Positions 9,547-20,090 of a DNA stretch of 64,000 bases are shown piece by piece. A model generated the notes under the pieces. It was not told where the DNA came from. It was given only the letters and a program-made list of their open reading frames with translations, and did no database searches. Every line of letters starts with the position of its first letter. Positions within the stretch are counted from its first letter, which is position 1. Position numbers and translations under genes: made by a program. Source of the DNA: Hemerocallis citrina (Eukaryota > Streptophyta > Magnoliopsida > Asparagales > Asphodelaceae); NCBI GenBank assembly GCA_017893485.1, contig CM030366.1, positions 187,223,947 to 187,287,946 on the forward strand, in the 5' to 3' direction.

Positions 9547-11572
9547 GTGATTTGTTTACCAAAATGACCCACTTTTTGAACGTATTTACAAAACCGGTCC
9601 ACTTTCAAAACTATTTACCAAATTGGCCTACTCACTATCTGTTAGATAACGAGTTTAATTTAAATGAACTCTCGATATCAGATAGAGAATGTATTTGTAC
9701 TCATTTTAAGAAAAAATTTGAACATATAATTTTTATCTGAAATGTATATAACTAGACTCGCTATGGCACTGACATTACTATCTCAGATAGCGTGTTTAGT
9801 TGTACTCATTTTTTAGAGAAATTTTAAACATGCAATTTCTACCTGAAATATATTTAACTACACTCGCTATCTCAGATAGCGAGTATCAGATAGAAATAAA
9901 GTGGCTATATCTCAAACTCAACTAAATATGCACAATTAACTAAAATGAACAATTCGGGATCTTTGATGATGTGTTTAGGGTTTTGAGCTGGCAAACACTA
10001 TTGCATGTAATATTGTTGTTCAACTGTTATGACATGCAATAATAATAACTATATTCGTTGTCTGGTAGTAGCTGCAAAGCTTTACACTCTTCAATTGACT
10101 ACATATTTGTTTCTTGTAATAGTGGTACGAGCTTAATTAGTTGTATAATTAGCATTATTAGTTGCAATTGAAAATGGTAGGATGAGGTAACTAGAACAAA
10201 CCAAAAATATACTCAACTAAAACACACTATAAATCCATTCTATATTAACTCTACCTGAAATGCATGCAACAGCACTCGCTATCTCAGATAGCTGAGATAG
10301 CGAGTTCATTTGAACTAGACTCGCTTTCTCAGATAGCGAGTGTAGTTGTGCTTATTTTTAGAAAAAATTTAAACATGCAAATGTATAGACCTACACTCTA
10401 GTTGTACTTATTTTTAGAAAAAAGTTAAACATGCAAATGTATAGACCTACACTCGCTATCTAATATAGCGAGTTCAAATAGCGAGTGTAGTTATATATAT
10501 TTCAGGTTCAAAATTTCTCTGAAAAATGCATACAACAACACTCGCTATCTGAGATAGCGAGTTCATTTGAACTAGACTCGCTATCTCAAATAACGAGTGT
10601 TGTTGTATGCATTTCATGTTCAAAATTTTTCTGAAAATTGACTACAACAACACTCGCTATCTGAGATAGCGAGTCTAGTTCAAATGAACTCGCTATCTCA
10701 GATAGCGAGTGTTGTTGTATGCATTTCAGGTAGAGTTAATATAGAATGGATTTATAGTGTGTTTTGGTTGAGTATATTTTTGGTTAGTTCTTACTTACCT
10801 CATCCTACCATTTTCAACTGCAACTAATAATGCTAATTATACAACTAATTAAGCTCCTACCACTATTACAAAAAACAAATATGTAGTCAACTAAAGAGTG
10901 TAAAGCTTTGCAGCTACTACCAAACAATAGCTATAGTTATTATTATTGCATGTCATAACAGTTGAACGGCAATATTACATGCAATAGTGTTTGCCAGCTC
11001 AAAACCCTAAACTCATCATCCAAGATCCCGAATTGTGCATTTTAGTTAATTGTGCATAGAGTTTGAGATATAGCCACTTTATTTCTATCTGAGATATTAT
11101 ATGGCATAATTTATGTGTGTTTAAAGCCAAGTCATTATGTAGATAGGGAAAATTTGAGATTGTTAACTTTTGTGGAAAATAAAATAATTAGGCTCGTTAT
11201 CTCAAATAGCGACCCTAGTTCAAAAATGCTCGCTATCTGAGATAGCAACTGTGAGAATTGCGAGTTTCTAGATACTTTGAAGTCTAAATTTGGTGTTTTT
11301 CGTGAAGTTTTTCTCGAAGTGGTCGAGAAACACCTCAAAATACACTCGCTATCCCAAATAGCGATATTGTTTTTACCAAAATCACTATCTGAGATAGTGA
11401 GTCTAAATATGAAAATTTTCTTCATGTTTTAACACCTCAACATACACTTGCTATCTCACACAGTGAGCTTATTTTAACCGCACTCGTAATCTGGGCCATT
11501 TCGATAAATACTTTCTAAAGTGGGTCAGTTTGGTAAATACTTTCACAAGTGGGTCGTTTCGGTAAACAACTC
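9547..11572. mobile_element. 2.0-kb foldback element built of palindromic repeats
   Basis: The left end (GTGATTTGTTTACC...) and right end (...GGTAAACAACTC) are inverted. Both continue inward as inverted copies of a repeated ACCAAAATGACCCACTT-type unit. Long arms follow: the segment at about 9870-10290 reappears inverted at about 10700-11100, including AACTATATTCGTT- and CATTTTCAACTGCAACTAA-like blocks. The centre lies near 10560. A short palindrome of the form CGCTATCTGAGATAGCG recurs many times in both arms and the centre. TTTACAT flanks both ends (9540-9546 and 11573-11579), a possible 7-bp target duplication. No transposase is encoded. The transcript would fold into a very long hairpin. 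The superfamily is uncertain; Mutator-like foldback is possible. Confidence 0.85.
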
Positions 11573-11579
11573 TTTACAT

Positions 11580-12190
11580 ATTAGTCATCCAGTATTTCAA
11601 TATTTATATTCAGACTAATATAATGCATGTGTGATATGCATGCCAACAAAAAGTATAGTCACTAAATTGAATAAATTGTCCATAAGAAAATATATATTAT
11701 ATTATTTAATCGCCTATATCAAAAATTTGTTCTGGAAAATAAAGAAGAACGATTAGTAATTAAGCTACAACATTCAAGCTAGGATCAAATTATTCACCAT
11801 CAATATCAAATTCTAACAAATGTTATCGAAAACAATTAGTAATTTGCACGTGCGATGCACTTGCAGATTACTAAGAATAACCATATAATTTGTTGTGAGT
11901 ATAGAAGAAAACTTATATGCCTATTAAATTGACGTAGAAGATGTTTCTTAAAACATGACTACTATCAATACTTCCTTGCAAAAAAGTCATTCATGACATT
12001 ACTATGCAATAAACAATTAAACAAAAAACTCATGCAACATATATTAGTCATAACAGTTCTTACTTAATAAGGTCTATCCAACTTTGAAATCGACCAAATA
12101 GAAATGATCAATACAAAATTACCCTTACTTGTGAAGGACGAACTAATTTTTGTCAAACTTATACGTTGGGTCTCTTTATGTATAGCCGGA
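11580..12190. other. Non-coding AT-rich stretch
   Basis: No gene, RNA or recognisable repeat is visible between the foldback element and the first microsatellite. Confidence 0.4.
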
Positions 12191-12240
12191 GGTGAACGCG
12201 CGCGCGCGCGCAAGGGGGAGGGGGGTCCTTATACATACAA

Positions 12241-12242
<2 letters not shown>

Positions 12243-12309
<67 letters not shown>
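12243..12309. repeat. AT microsatellite, about 33 units
   Basis: An uninterrupted AT/TA run follows closely after a GC dinucleotide run at 12197-12210. The peptide reading YIYIYI across it is not a gene. Confidence 0.98.
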
Positions 12310-12311
<2 letters not shown>

Positions 12312-12834
12312 AACCCTTCGACTGCGAACGGAGGAAGTGCGAACGAAGGTGCGAACTAATCCGCGGGCCATCCGATAAAAAATACAATCAAGATCAACAT
12401 CTGAAGGCTGTGGTTGCTCCCGCTCTTCTCACTTCTTCCGAAGGGTAATATGGTCATTTGAACCACATATGTACTCCCTCTCGCCTTCTCTCTTAGTTAC
12501 CTTCTCTCCTTCTCTCTCCCTCATCGTACACCCAAACCCGAATCCCCAAATCCGAAAACCGTATATCCAAATGCCTTCGCTTCCCAAAATTGAAACCCTA
12601 TTCTCTTCCTCCAAATCGAACCCTCACATCAGAGTTCCTTGCTGCTCCAAATCGCACCTCCTCTCGTCAGCTCCGACTTCCCCTACACCCCTTCAAAAAT
12701 CATGAAACCCTAGCTCCTCCTTCCACTTTCCTCAGAGTTCTCGAGCTCCTCTCGATGCCCCCAACCCTAGCTCTGAAATCTCCCTCTAATCTGGCGAAAT
12801 TTATGAACAGGTATAATTTTTGTTCTTTTTTTTC

Positions 12835-12836
<2 letters not shown>
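12310..12836 (+). other. Gene-like leader fragment of unknown identity
   Basis: The segment has the CT-rich, AAACCCTA-containing composition of a plant 5' leader and first exon. It ends with an apparent splice donor (AACAG|GTATAATTTTT) just before the second AT microsatellite. An ATG near 12571 opens a 44-codon Ser/Pro-rich frame of no recognised family. It may be a gene fragment stranded when element A's LTR and the microsatellite formed its right border. Confidence 0.3.

Positions 12837-12888
<52 letters not shown>
12837..12888. repeat. AT microsatellite at the truncated LTR boundary
   Basis: A run of about 26 AT units ends exactly where similarity to the element B LTR begins. The microsatellite therefore marks the 5' breakpoint of element A. 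Confidence 0.95.
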
Positions 12889-12891
<3 letters not shown>

Positions 12892-13489
12892 CTGGTTAAA
12901 AATAGGATTAAATCGGGGCCGTTCAAATCGGACACGAATCTTAAAGCTCAGGGATAAAATGGTAATTCCACATACTAACGGGTCTGAAGTGGGAACTAGG
13001 TCTTTATTCAAAGCCCAATAACCCATGAACGGATCTATCTTACTGGGTGTGGGTTTCAACCCGCAACGAACCCAGTCCAGCCGGATAGAATTAGGGTCCC
13101 TGATTAATACTAATCAACGGCCCTGATTCACATATATCATTTTACTGGGAATTAGGGATTACATTCCTAATCTGATCACAAGGATTACATTCCTAATCTG
13201 ATCCCAGCGGCGACTATAAATACCCCCCATCCATCTCTATTAAGAGGTAATCAATACTTTTCCAGTTTAAAGTTCTTGCTTAATCATTCAGATTATTGAC
13301 AAGAGCGTCGGAGGGTGCGTCGCCGGGATCCATCCCGGTGTCTCGCACTTTTTGTAGGTTCGCAACAGCGGCAAGAGACCAAGTCAACAAGACGGTGAAG
13401 GTCAACAGGTCAATAAGTTCGCCTTGTTTGTTTTCTCAAGAATCCATAAATTCTATCTGTTTACCCCCACACCAGATTTAGTGGTAACA
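12889..13489 (+). repeat. Truncated 5' LTR of Tat-type element A
   Basis: This segment parallels 19390-20018 of the element B LTR, with shared blocks such as CCCAATAACCCA, GGGATTACATTCCTAATC and TAAGAGGTAATCAAT. It has a TATA box (TATAAATA, 13215-13222) and ends GGTAACA. It therefore covers only the 3' part of U3 plus R/U5. The missing U3 has been replaced by microsatellite DNA. Confidence 0.85.
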
Positions 13490-13491
13490 GA

Positions 13492-13511
13492 TTGGCACCG
13501 TCTGTGGGAAA
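13492..13511 (+). other. Primer binding site of element A
   Basis: TTGGCACCGTCTGTGGGAA starts two bases after the LTR end and matches the corresponding site in element B except for one G-to-A change (GGCGCC to GGCACC). Position and sequence are those of a tRNA primer binding site. I do not name the tRNA. Confidence 0.75.
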
Positions 13512-13559
13512 TGAAAAAGCAACCTGACCTTTCTTCATCAACGATACTAGTTTCAAGCC

Positions 13560-15268
13560 ATGCATCCAAAACAGAAGGGGAAGACAGCGGTCTCCAACCG
13601 AAGAACCACTTCCCTTCCTCCTCTCCCTCCTCCGGTTCAAGGTGCTCCTACTCAACAGGCCCCTCAAGGGTCTCGGGGGGCTGCCCTGGGGGGCTCCCGT
13701 CAGAGTCATCCGAAGCAACATCCTCCTCAAGACCAAGTCACGGGTCCCAAATCATTCAGTTAAATCCCTGGCTTCTCAAAGCCCTCCCGAGCAGGATCTT
13801 CGTCAAATCATTGCCGATCGCCAAAAGGGGGTCGACCTTAGAACTCGCCTGAATAGATGGTGGGCCCTTGGTCGAGTCCATCAACCCGAGAACTCAGGAG
13901 CTTCAAGAATCCGAACCCCCCGACGACCGAGGACTAGAAGATCCCCTCCCCCGAGGAGGCAAAGAGAGTCCCCTCAGCGTCATCGGCGGAGAACTCATTC
14001 TCCAGTAAGCCGAGCCACACATAGGGACCGCCAAGCTGGAGAGGCACCAGTCACAAGGGCAGATCTTCAAGACTTCCAAGCGACAGTCTTAAGGGCCCTC
14101 AATATCGCTCCAAAGAACGACCAGAGGCCACCTACTCATGAGCCAACTAGGAGCCATCGCATTCACACTCTCAGTCATCGTCCATCTCCAAGCTACCATC
14201 GCAGCAGCCCCAGTCCACCCTCATACGAAGATGAGTCCCGGAGCTCGGCAAGGTATGATCAAAGAGAAGACTCGGTCTACCGCCGTCTCCACGAGATGGA
14301 GAGGCACCTCGGCTGAATTGACAAGGAAGAAGAGCAACGGGCAATAAACCTCCGCCCGAGCAGACCTCCATTCTCCCGCACCATCATGGAGGCCCCCATC
14401 CCAGAAAACTTCAAGCTGCCTCACTTCGAGACGTATACCAGGGAGTCAGACCCCACTGATCACATAGAGTGTTTCAAAACTCTCATGATGATCCACCATG
14501 CTTCAGACGCCCTCCTCTGCAAGATCTTCCCTACCACGCTGAAGGGGTCTGTGCGAGAATGGTACTCTCGACTCGCCCCGGCCTCCATCTTCTCATTCGA
14601 TCAGTTCGAAGCGCTTTTCCTTACTCAATTCGTGAGTAGCCGCCGGGCCGAGAAAACAAGTGTATCTCTGGTGACCCTCAACCAAGAAAAGGGTGAACGC
14701 CTAAGGGATTACGTTCGACGCTTTACCGCCGAAGCTCGGTCCATTCCCTCCCTCAACCAGTCAGTAGCCTCTGCCGCATTCGAGCGCAACGTCACTAATG
14801 CCAACCTCAGGGCATCCCTTGCCAAGAAACCTCCTCGAAACTTCTCAGAGCTCCTACTCAGGGTGGAGAAGTACATACGGGCAGACGAGGCTCTCAACCC
14901 CCTTGCTCTTGAAGAGACATCTTCCGGGAACAAACAGAAGAACACAAGTGAAGAAGGGTCCCAAAAATTCCAGAAGGACAGTAATGGCCAACACCGCCCG
15001 ACTCCACGTTTTGAGAAGTTCACCCCCCATCATTGCCAATATATCAGAAGTTCTTATGGAGGTAGACAAGGAAGGGCTACTTCGTGCTCCCTCTAGAATG
15101 AATACACCTGACAAGAAGAAAAACAAGGATAAGTGGTGCCGCTTTCACAGGGACCACGGCCACGACACGGATGATTGTTGGGTTCTCAAGGAGGAGACCA
15201 AAGAACTCATACAGCGGGGGCTCCTGACCAAGTTCGTCCACAAAGAGGGGGCCGAGCTTCCCCCCTGA
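13560..15268 (+). pseudogene. gag of element A, broken
   Basis: The frame opens MHPKQKGKTAVSNRR. It shifts near 13700-13760, then continues through an Arg/Ser-rich linker, a TGA at 14314 (HLG*IDKEEE, where B has Q) and the capsid-type retrotransposon gag domain (EWYSRLAPASIFSF, FVSSRRAEKTS). After another frame change in the C-run near 15030 it reaches the zinc-binding motif WCRFHRDHGHDTDDC and ends at 15268. Gag would form the particle core around element RNA. It needs two frame corrections and one stop correction, so it is not translatable as seen. The family is clear from close similarity to B's gag. Confidence 0.85.
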
Positions 15269-15530
15269 GGAGCCTACAAATGAACAGAAAGGCCCGCCGA
15301 GGTTCAAGACTCAGAACCTCCCAGCTCCTCTCAAGAGGTCTTCACCTTATTGTAGAAGTAGGATCTTGATTTTCAATTAGGCCGATGGTTGTAAACCAAC
15401 CAATAGCATGTAATAATGGCTCACCCTATTGAAGCAGCCGCTTAGTTTATTTCAATAAAACTTTATATTTTTTCATTGAAAATTATTGCTCTTGCTTCTC
15501 TATCTTTCCGAGTCGTGACTCGCTAAATGG
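15269..15530 (+). other. Gag-to-repeat spacer marking the pol deletion in A
   Basis: After the gag zinc knuckle the sequence passes into a non-coding stretch. Its AGCAGCCGCTTAG...AATAAAACTTT block resembles the sequence just after integrase in B (25870-25920). The deletion therefore removed everything from the end of gag to just past integrase. Confidence 0.55.
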
Positions 15531-15589
15531 TAAGTTCGGAATCCAGCTTCTCTTACATGGCTGCCCCCACAACTTACTAAGCTCTAACA

Positions 15590-16040
15590 ACGTGGTCGGA
15601 GTCCAACACTTGGCTCGATTCCGCTTCAAATTACTCGCCCATAAGCGGGTAAGAAGTGGTTCGCCATTCGGAATTGCTCCTACACCTCGTTAACCCCCCT
15701 TAAACGACGAATTCGGAGTCCAACACTTGGCTCGATTCTGCTTCAAATTACTCGCTCATAAGCGGGTAAGAAGTGGTTCGCCATTCGGAATTGCTCCCAC
15801 AACCGTTGAATCCCTCTAACGACGAGTTCGGAGTCCAACACTTGGCTCAATTCTGCTTCAAATTACTCGCTCATAAGCGGGTAAGAAGTGGTTCGCCATT
15901 CGGAATTACTCCCACAACCGTTGAATCCCTCTAACGACGAGTTCGGAGTCCAACACTTGGCTCGATTCCGCTTCAAATAACTTGCTCGTAAGCGAGTTAG
16001 AAGTGGTTCGCCATTCGGAACTGCTCCCACGACCGTTGAT
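15590..16040. repeat. Tandem repeat array 1 of element A, 115-117 bp period
   Basis: Four units start with GTCCAACACTTGGCTC at about 15601, 15718, 15833 and 15948 and carry GGTTCGCCATTCGGAA in the second half. The same unit type forms the array after pol in element B, so it is a lineage feature and not local satellite DNA. Confidence 0.9.
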
Positions 16041-16049
16041 CCTCTCACT

Positions 16050-16685
16050 TAAATGGCGAGTTCGGGGCAAAATTCTCTCCTAGAGTTCCTCCTCACACTC
16101 GTCTCCCAAATGGCTCTCTCCTAGAGTCAAGCTCTTCGCTCCGCTCATATCCAAAGCGGACCTCCTTTCAACGAGTTCGGAGCTCACAACTCTCTCCTAG
16201 AGTTGCTCCTCATTCTCGTCTCCCAAATGGCTCTCTCCTAGAGTCAAGCGCTTCGCTCCGCTCATCTCCAAAGCGAACCTCTTCTCAACGAGTTCGGAGC
16301 ACAACTCTCTCCTAGAGTTCCTCCTCACACTCGTCTCCCAAATGGCTCTCTCCTAGAGTCAAGCGCTTCGCTCCGCTCATCTCCAAAGCAGACCTTCTTT
16401 CAACGAGTTCGGAGCTCACAACTCTCTCTATAGTTGCTCCTCACGCTCGTCTCCCAAATGGCTCTCTCCTAGAGTCAAGCGCTTCGCTCCGCTCATCTCC
16501 AAAGCGGACCTCTTCTCAACGAGTTCGGAGCACAACTCTCTCCTAGAGTTCCTCCTCACACTCGTCTCCCAAATGGCTCTCTCCTAGAGTCAAGCTTTTC
16601 GCTCCGCTCACCTCCAAGGCGGACCTCCTCTCAACGAGTTCGGAGCTCACAACTCTCTCCTAGAGTTGCTCCTCAAACTTGTCTT
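16050..16685. repeat. Tandem repeat array 2 of element A
   Basis: About five to six units of roughly 115 bp alternate ACGAGTTCGGAGCTCACAAC, CTCTCTCCTAGAGTT and CTTCGCTCCGCTCATCTCC. CTCTCCTAGAG-type palindromes recur in each unit. The array is distinct from array 1 apart from the shared GAGTTCGGAG start. Confidence 0.9.
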
Positions 16686-16689
16686 CCAA

Positions 16690-17275
16690 ATGACTCCCCA
16701 CGTCCCTCGGAACCAAAATCCGAGCGACAGGTGATCCAACCTCCACAACAAAGAGGATAGCTTGGAAATCCGAGCCAAGCCACTCGCGCGAAGGAAAAAC
16801 CGAGCCACTTCGCTCTGATTCCGAGCAAGTGCCAATCCGACCCTCGAAAGTGAAGAAAAACACTGCCGAGCATCTCTAACCGTTGGATCATTGTGAAAAT
16901 CGCGCCTGAGATGATGGACGGCCCAGATCGTGCCAGCACCACTACACGACAAGATAGTGTTTTCTTGGAAACTGTGCCCGCCTCGAGATCCGCGCTGAGA
17001 TCCGATGGCTCAAATCGCTCCACGTCGCTCGGTATTCCGAGCCGAGCGGCTAGCGATCCGAGCCACTCGCGCCCCTTCTTCGCCCCTAGGGTCTTCCGAG
17101 CACATCTTCCTAGCACATCTTACAAGGGTCTTCCTAGCACAAGGGTCTTCCTAGCACATCTTCCTAGCACATCTTACAAGGGTCTTCCTAGCACATCTTC
17201 TCCGCCCCTAGGAGTGGAGCTCCTCTTCCAAAAACCCCAAGACCAAAACACTCCTCAACTTCATGAAGACAAGGA
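16690..17275 (+). other. U3-like segment and presumed polypurine tract of element A
   Basis: Bases 16750-16940 repeat the module found inside the LTR at 17430-17620 (shared TTCCGAGCAAGTGCCAATCC and AACCGTTGGATC). A short CTTCCTAGCACATC tandem repeat follows at 17100-17200. The last bases before TGTTGC (17276) are purine-rich. No coding function is seen. Confidence 0.5.
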
Positions 17276-20018
17276 TGTTGCGGGACTATTTTGACCATGA
17301 AGGATGGTGAATATTCATCCCACTCCTAAAAAGAAGCTGTAGATCTTCGAATTAGCTTCGAAACGAGGGGTCACACGCCCCGATCGGACCTCCGTAGCAC
17401 TGGAAAAGTGGATCGCAATACATCTGCCCCGAATAGCTCGGAAATCCGAGCCGAGCCACTCGCGCGAGGAAAAAACCAAGCCACTTCGCTCGGATTCCGA
17501 GCAAGTGCCAATCCGACCCTCGAAAGTGAAGAAAAACGATACCGAGCAACTCCAACCGTTGGATCTTTACGAAAATCGCGCAAAAGTTGATGAACGGCTC
17601 AGATTGCGCCACGTCTCCACAAAACGACAAGATAACATTTTCTCGAAATTTGAGCCTCTTGTCTCGTGATTCGCGCCACGATCGTGATCAACCGTCCAGG
17701 TCAAGCCACGGAGCTCAGATTTATGATCCGAACTACTATCCTACCGAGCTGCAAAATGGCAAAAATTGTCCCTCAAAATACGTGCTCGGATTCCCTGAAC
17801 AAGCAAAAAAAAGGAGAGAGGGGCATAAAGGTCGGGTTCGGACCCGTTAAGGGATCCAAACCCGAACCCCGTACCACGTCACCCCCTTCTTCTCTATACT
17901 TTCCTGCCAAAACCGAACAAGAAGAAAACCCAAGCTCATCTTCAAGCTTCGTCGAAAAACCGAACTCCTCGCTGAGCAACCTCTTCGTCAACCATGAGCT
18001 CCGAACCACTTCGCGCCGAGCTTCACTCCCCTAAGCTCCGTCAATCTCGAGTTCTCCAATGCCAAGCATGCCCAACCTCGCCGACTTCCACGCTCGAGCG
18101 ACCCCATCGTCAACCTTCTCAAAGTCGAGCTCGCCACCTCCATGGCCGAGCTCCACCTCCAACGCCTCCCTCGACCAACCACATGGACGAGCTCCGAACC
18201 ACTTCCGCCGAGCTCCCAACCTCGCCGACCTACATCGCCGAGCCTCGCCATGGCATCAAGCTCCTTCAACGAGCTGGACCCCATCCCCCTCGCCGAGCTC
18301 GACGACAGCTCCTCGTCACCTTCACTCGTAGAGCTCCCTCGTCAAAGCTCTCCCTATGCCGAGCTCATGTCCACCGCCAGAGCTCGAGCCCATCTTCGCC
18401 GGCCTCCAAGCTCCGGTGCTGAGCTACGAACCCATCGAGCTCCAACAACGAGCTCTCTCTCCCTCAACCGAGCTCTTTCACCATCACCTCCAAAACTGAG
18501 CTTGGCCAAATTTATCGTCTCTGAGCTCCCCCTTCTCATTCTACGCCGAGCTCCTTTTCCCCTCGTCGTCGAGCTCTCGTCGTCGATCTCTTCGCCAAAT
18601 GAGTTCGGAAGGGGGGGCGAGGTCAGGGGCGAGAAGACGAGATCGAAAGGGAAGGATTCGTGGTCGTGGGTTAAAGCATGAGGAAGAAGAGAAGAAGTCG
18701 GAGAAGAACAGAACGGGGTGGGAGGAGGAAAAAAAAAATATATATGCCACGTGGCCTCACATCCGAGGTCGGATCCGAGCTACGCGAAATGTGCACGAAG
18801 TTGCTCGGAATCCGAGCAAGTGCCAATCCGAGCTCAAAATTGGAGAAAAATGTTGCCGAGCCTACACGCACCGTCCGATCTTTTCAAAAATCGCGTCACG
18901 ACATGATCGACACGCAGAAATGCGCCACGTGTCCAAACGTGATCTGCTTTGCGATGCGCGCACATCTGATCATGATCGACGCTCAGAAACGCGCCACGTG
19001 TCCAAACGTGATCTGCTTTGCGATGCGCACACATCTGATCATGATCGACGCTCAGGAACACGCCACATGTCCAGGTAATATTTAATTTATTTATTTATTA
19101 TTTTTTTGTTTTAATTATTTAAAAAATCCGAAAAAAATATTTAAAAAATCGAAAAAAATTAATTAAAAATTCTGAAAATAATTATTAATTCAGAAAAAAT
19201 ATTTTAAAAATTCTGGAAAAATAATTATTAAATTAGAATAATTAATTAATATTTTTGATAATTAATTATTTAAATCGGAAAATAAATAAAAAATGAGAAA
19301 AAATGAGAAAAATTTTAGAAAAATCTGGAAAAATCACAAAAAATCCAAAAAATTCTGAGGACATTTTTTGGGTATTTTACAAGCCCAGAATAACACCTGA
19401 TATGGCTAAAAATGGGGGTTAATCGGAACCTTCCAAATCGGGCACGAATCTTGAAACCCAGGGGTAAAACGGTGATTTCACCCACAAATAGGGTCTGAGA
19501 TGGGTGTTGGGTCTCTCCGATAAAGACCCAATAACCCACGAACGGACCCGCTTCAATCGGGCGCGGGTTTCAACTAGCGATAAAACCCGATCAGAGGGAT
19601 AGAATTAGGGCCCCTGATTAGATCCTAATCAACGGCCCTGATTCATGCCTATCCCTCCACTGGGAATTAGGGATTACATTCCTAATCTGTTTACAAGGAG
19701 AATATTCCTTATCAGACCACGGGGATTACATTCCTAATCCATTCCCTAAGACGCCTATAAATACCCCCCATCCATCTCCATTAAGAGGTAATCAATCTTT
19801 CACCAGTTTTTGCGCTCTTTCATAGTCTTCCAGATTACTGACTTGAGCGTCGGAGGGTGCGTCGCCGGGAACAACCCCTGGTGTCTCGCACTTTTTGCAG
19901 GTGTACGGCGGGAGCAACGATCATACCCCGACGGAACAGGTACGCAGGTCGCTATTCAGTTTTCCTAAGAATCCACAAATACTATCTGTTTGCCCCCACA
20001 CCAAATTTAGCGGCAACA
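17276..20018 (+). repeat. Shared 2,743-bp Tat LTR (3' of A, 5' of B)
   Basis: It begins TGTTGC and ends GCAACA, perfect terminal inverted repeats of an LTR, and is followed two bases later by a primer binding site. U3 holds a repeated module (17430-17620 and again 18790-18940), a GC-rich GAGCTC-dense tract (17990-18560), a triple repeat with CACGTG motifs (18900-19080) and an AT-rich tract (19080-19380). The TATA box is TATAAATA at 19756. The 600 bases upstream of the end match the truncated LTR of A. Confidence 0.85.
19756..19763 (+). promoter_or_regulatory. TATA box of the shared LTR
   Basis: TATAAATA lies in CGCCTATAAATACCCCCC, the same context as 13215 in element A. Transcription would start about 30 bases downstream, giving genomic RNA for element B. 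Confidence 0.7.
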
Positions 20019-20020
20019 GA

Positions 20021-20040
20021 TTGGCGCCGTCTGTGGGAAA
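20021..20040 (+). other. Primer binding site of element B
   Basis: TTGGCGCCGTCTGTGGGAA follows the LTR end by two bases. TGGCGCC is the expected complement of a tRNA 3' end. Confidence 0.8.
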
Positions 20041-20090
20041 CTAACGAATAGAAACCTCTCCTCTTCCCGGAATACAGATCTCCTCCAGCC

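Larger units (their letters stand above)
12889..17275 (+). mobile_element. Non-autonomous Tat-lineage Ty3/gypsy element A (gag only)
   Basis: The order is truncated 5' LTR, primer site, gag (13560-15268), a short untranslated segment resembling B's post-pol region (15350-15500), two tandem-repeat arrays, and U3-like sequence up to a purine-rich stretch (GAAGACAAGGA). The shared LTR begins at 17276. Protease, RT, RNase H and integrase are all missing; similarity to B stops just after the gag zinc knuckle. A would depend on a relative such as B for mobility. Confidence 0.8.

Noticed and set aside
12104..12448. Long open frame with YIYIYI repeats
   Set aside because: It is the translation of an AT microsatellite; no protein-like sequence lies on either side.
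15590..16040. Regular repeats considered as a CRISPR array
   Set aside because: Whole units are similar with no unique spacers, and they belong to a plant retrotransposon.
18142..18681. 179-codon Ser/Pro/Arg-rich open frame in the LTR
   Set aside because: The region is GAGCTC-rich and open in several frames on both strands; the composition explains the length and no domain is seen.
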